From contig CAJUHV010000040.1 of NCBI GenBank assembly GCA_910586445.1, positions 1 to 33,665 of the forward strand: a stretch of DNA of 33,665 nucleotides, read 5' to 3'. Each line of letters opens with the position of its first letter. The stretch's first letter is position 1. Shown in pieces: positions 33,641 to 33,665 of this stretch. The stretch comes from an uncultured Eubacterium sp. (GTDB lineage: Bacteria > Bacillota > Clostridia > Lachnospirales > Lachnospiraceae). Below the pieces are notes generated by a model. The model was not told where the DNA came from. It searched no databases and saw only the letters and a list, made by a program, of their open reading frames with translations. A program made the position numbers and the translations under genes.

Positions 33641-33665
33641 ATTAATTCCAACAGGGAAAAATTCG

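Overview
The window looks like part of a low-to-mid GC Gram-positive genome, most likely Clostridia and probably Lachnospiraceae. The support is strong AGGAGG-type ribosome binding sites, several TTG/GTG starts, an AgrC-type GHKL histidine kinase and an AAA_14/DUF4143 ATPase. This placement is an inference from style and gene content, with no database search behind it.

Layout. (1) 1-2156: a repeat-rich leader (three 40-bp tandem hairpin units, two copies of a 32-bp palindrome, a 20-bp tandem repeat and a good promoter) precedes a TnpB-family gene. All three expected RuvC catalytic positions of that protein are substituted while its zinc ribbon is kept, so it looks like a nuclease-dead, possibly RNA-guided regulator (TldR-like). 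It is followed by a 369-bp non-coding stretch with several hairpins, which could hold its guide RNA. (2) 2157-30597: about 26 genes, all on the + strand, form a surface-glycan or glycoprotein modification locus ending at a rho-independent terminator. (3) 30641-32138: a small unknown protein gene and an AAA_14 ATPase gene on the minus strand. (4) 32507-33616: an AgrC-like kinase gene that stops before the end of its ATPase domain, next to an inverted repeat.

Two pathways can be read from the glycan locus. The first is a full WbpA-B-E-D-I set for UDP-2,3-diacetamido-2,3-dideoxy-mannuronic acid: dehydrogenase 7591, oxidoreductase 8941, aminotransferase 19155, acetyltransferase 10034, epimerase 28605. 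The second (13923-19087) matches the Campylobacter jejuni O-methyl phosphoramidate (MeOPN) cassette in the order Cj1418 (L-glutamine kinase), methyltransferase, Cj1417 (hydrolase), Cj1416 (cytidylyltransferase), Cj1415 (CDP-phosphoramidate kinase). Around these sit an AsnB-type amidotransferase, a formyltransferase, a radical SAM/SPASM protein, a second DegT aminotransferase, a methyltransferase, glycosyltransferases of several folds, two TagB/TagF-like phosphotransferases, a LicC-like cytidylyltransferase and a LicD-family phosphotransferase. The likely product is a heavily modified glycan carrying an amidated or formylated diamino-uronic acid and phosphoramidate or other phospho-substituents.

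No Wzx flippase, Wzy polymerase, ABC exporter or initiating phosphoglycosyltransferase is visible. Either those genes lie elsewhere, or the glycan is built on a cytoplasmic protein such as flagellin. Base composition is mosaic, with one switch falling inside the glutamine-kinase gene, which suggests assembly by recombination.
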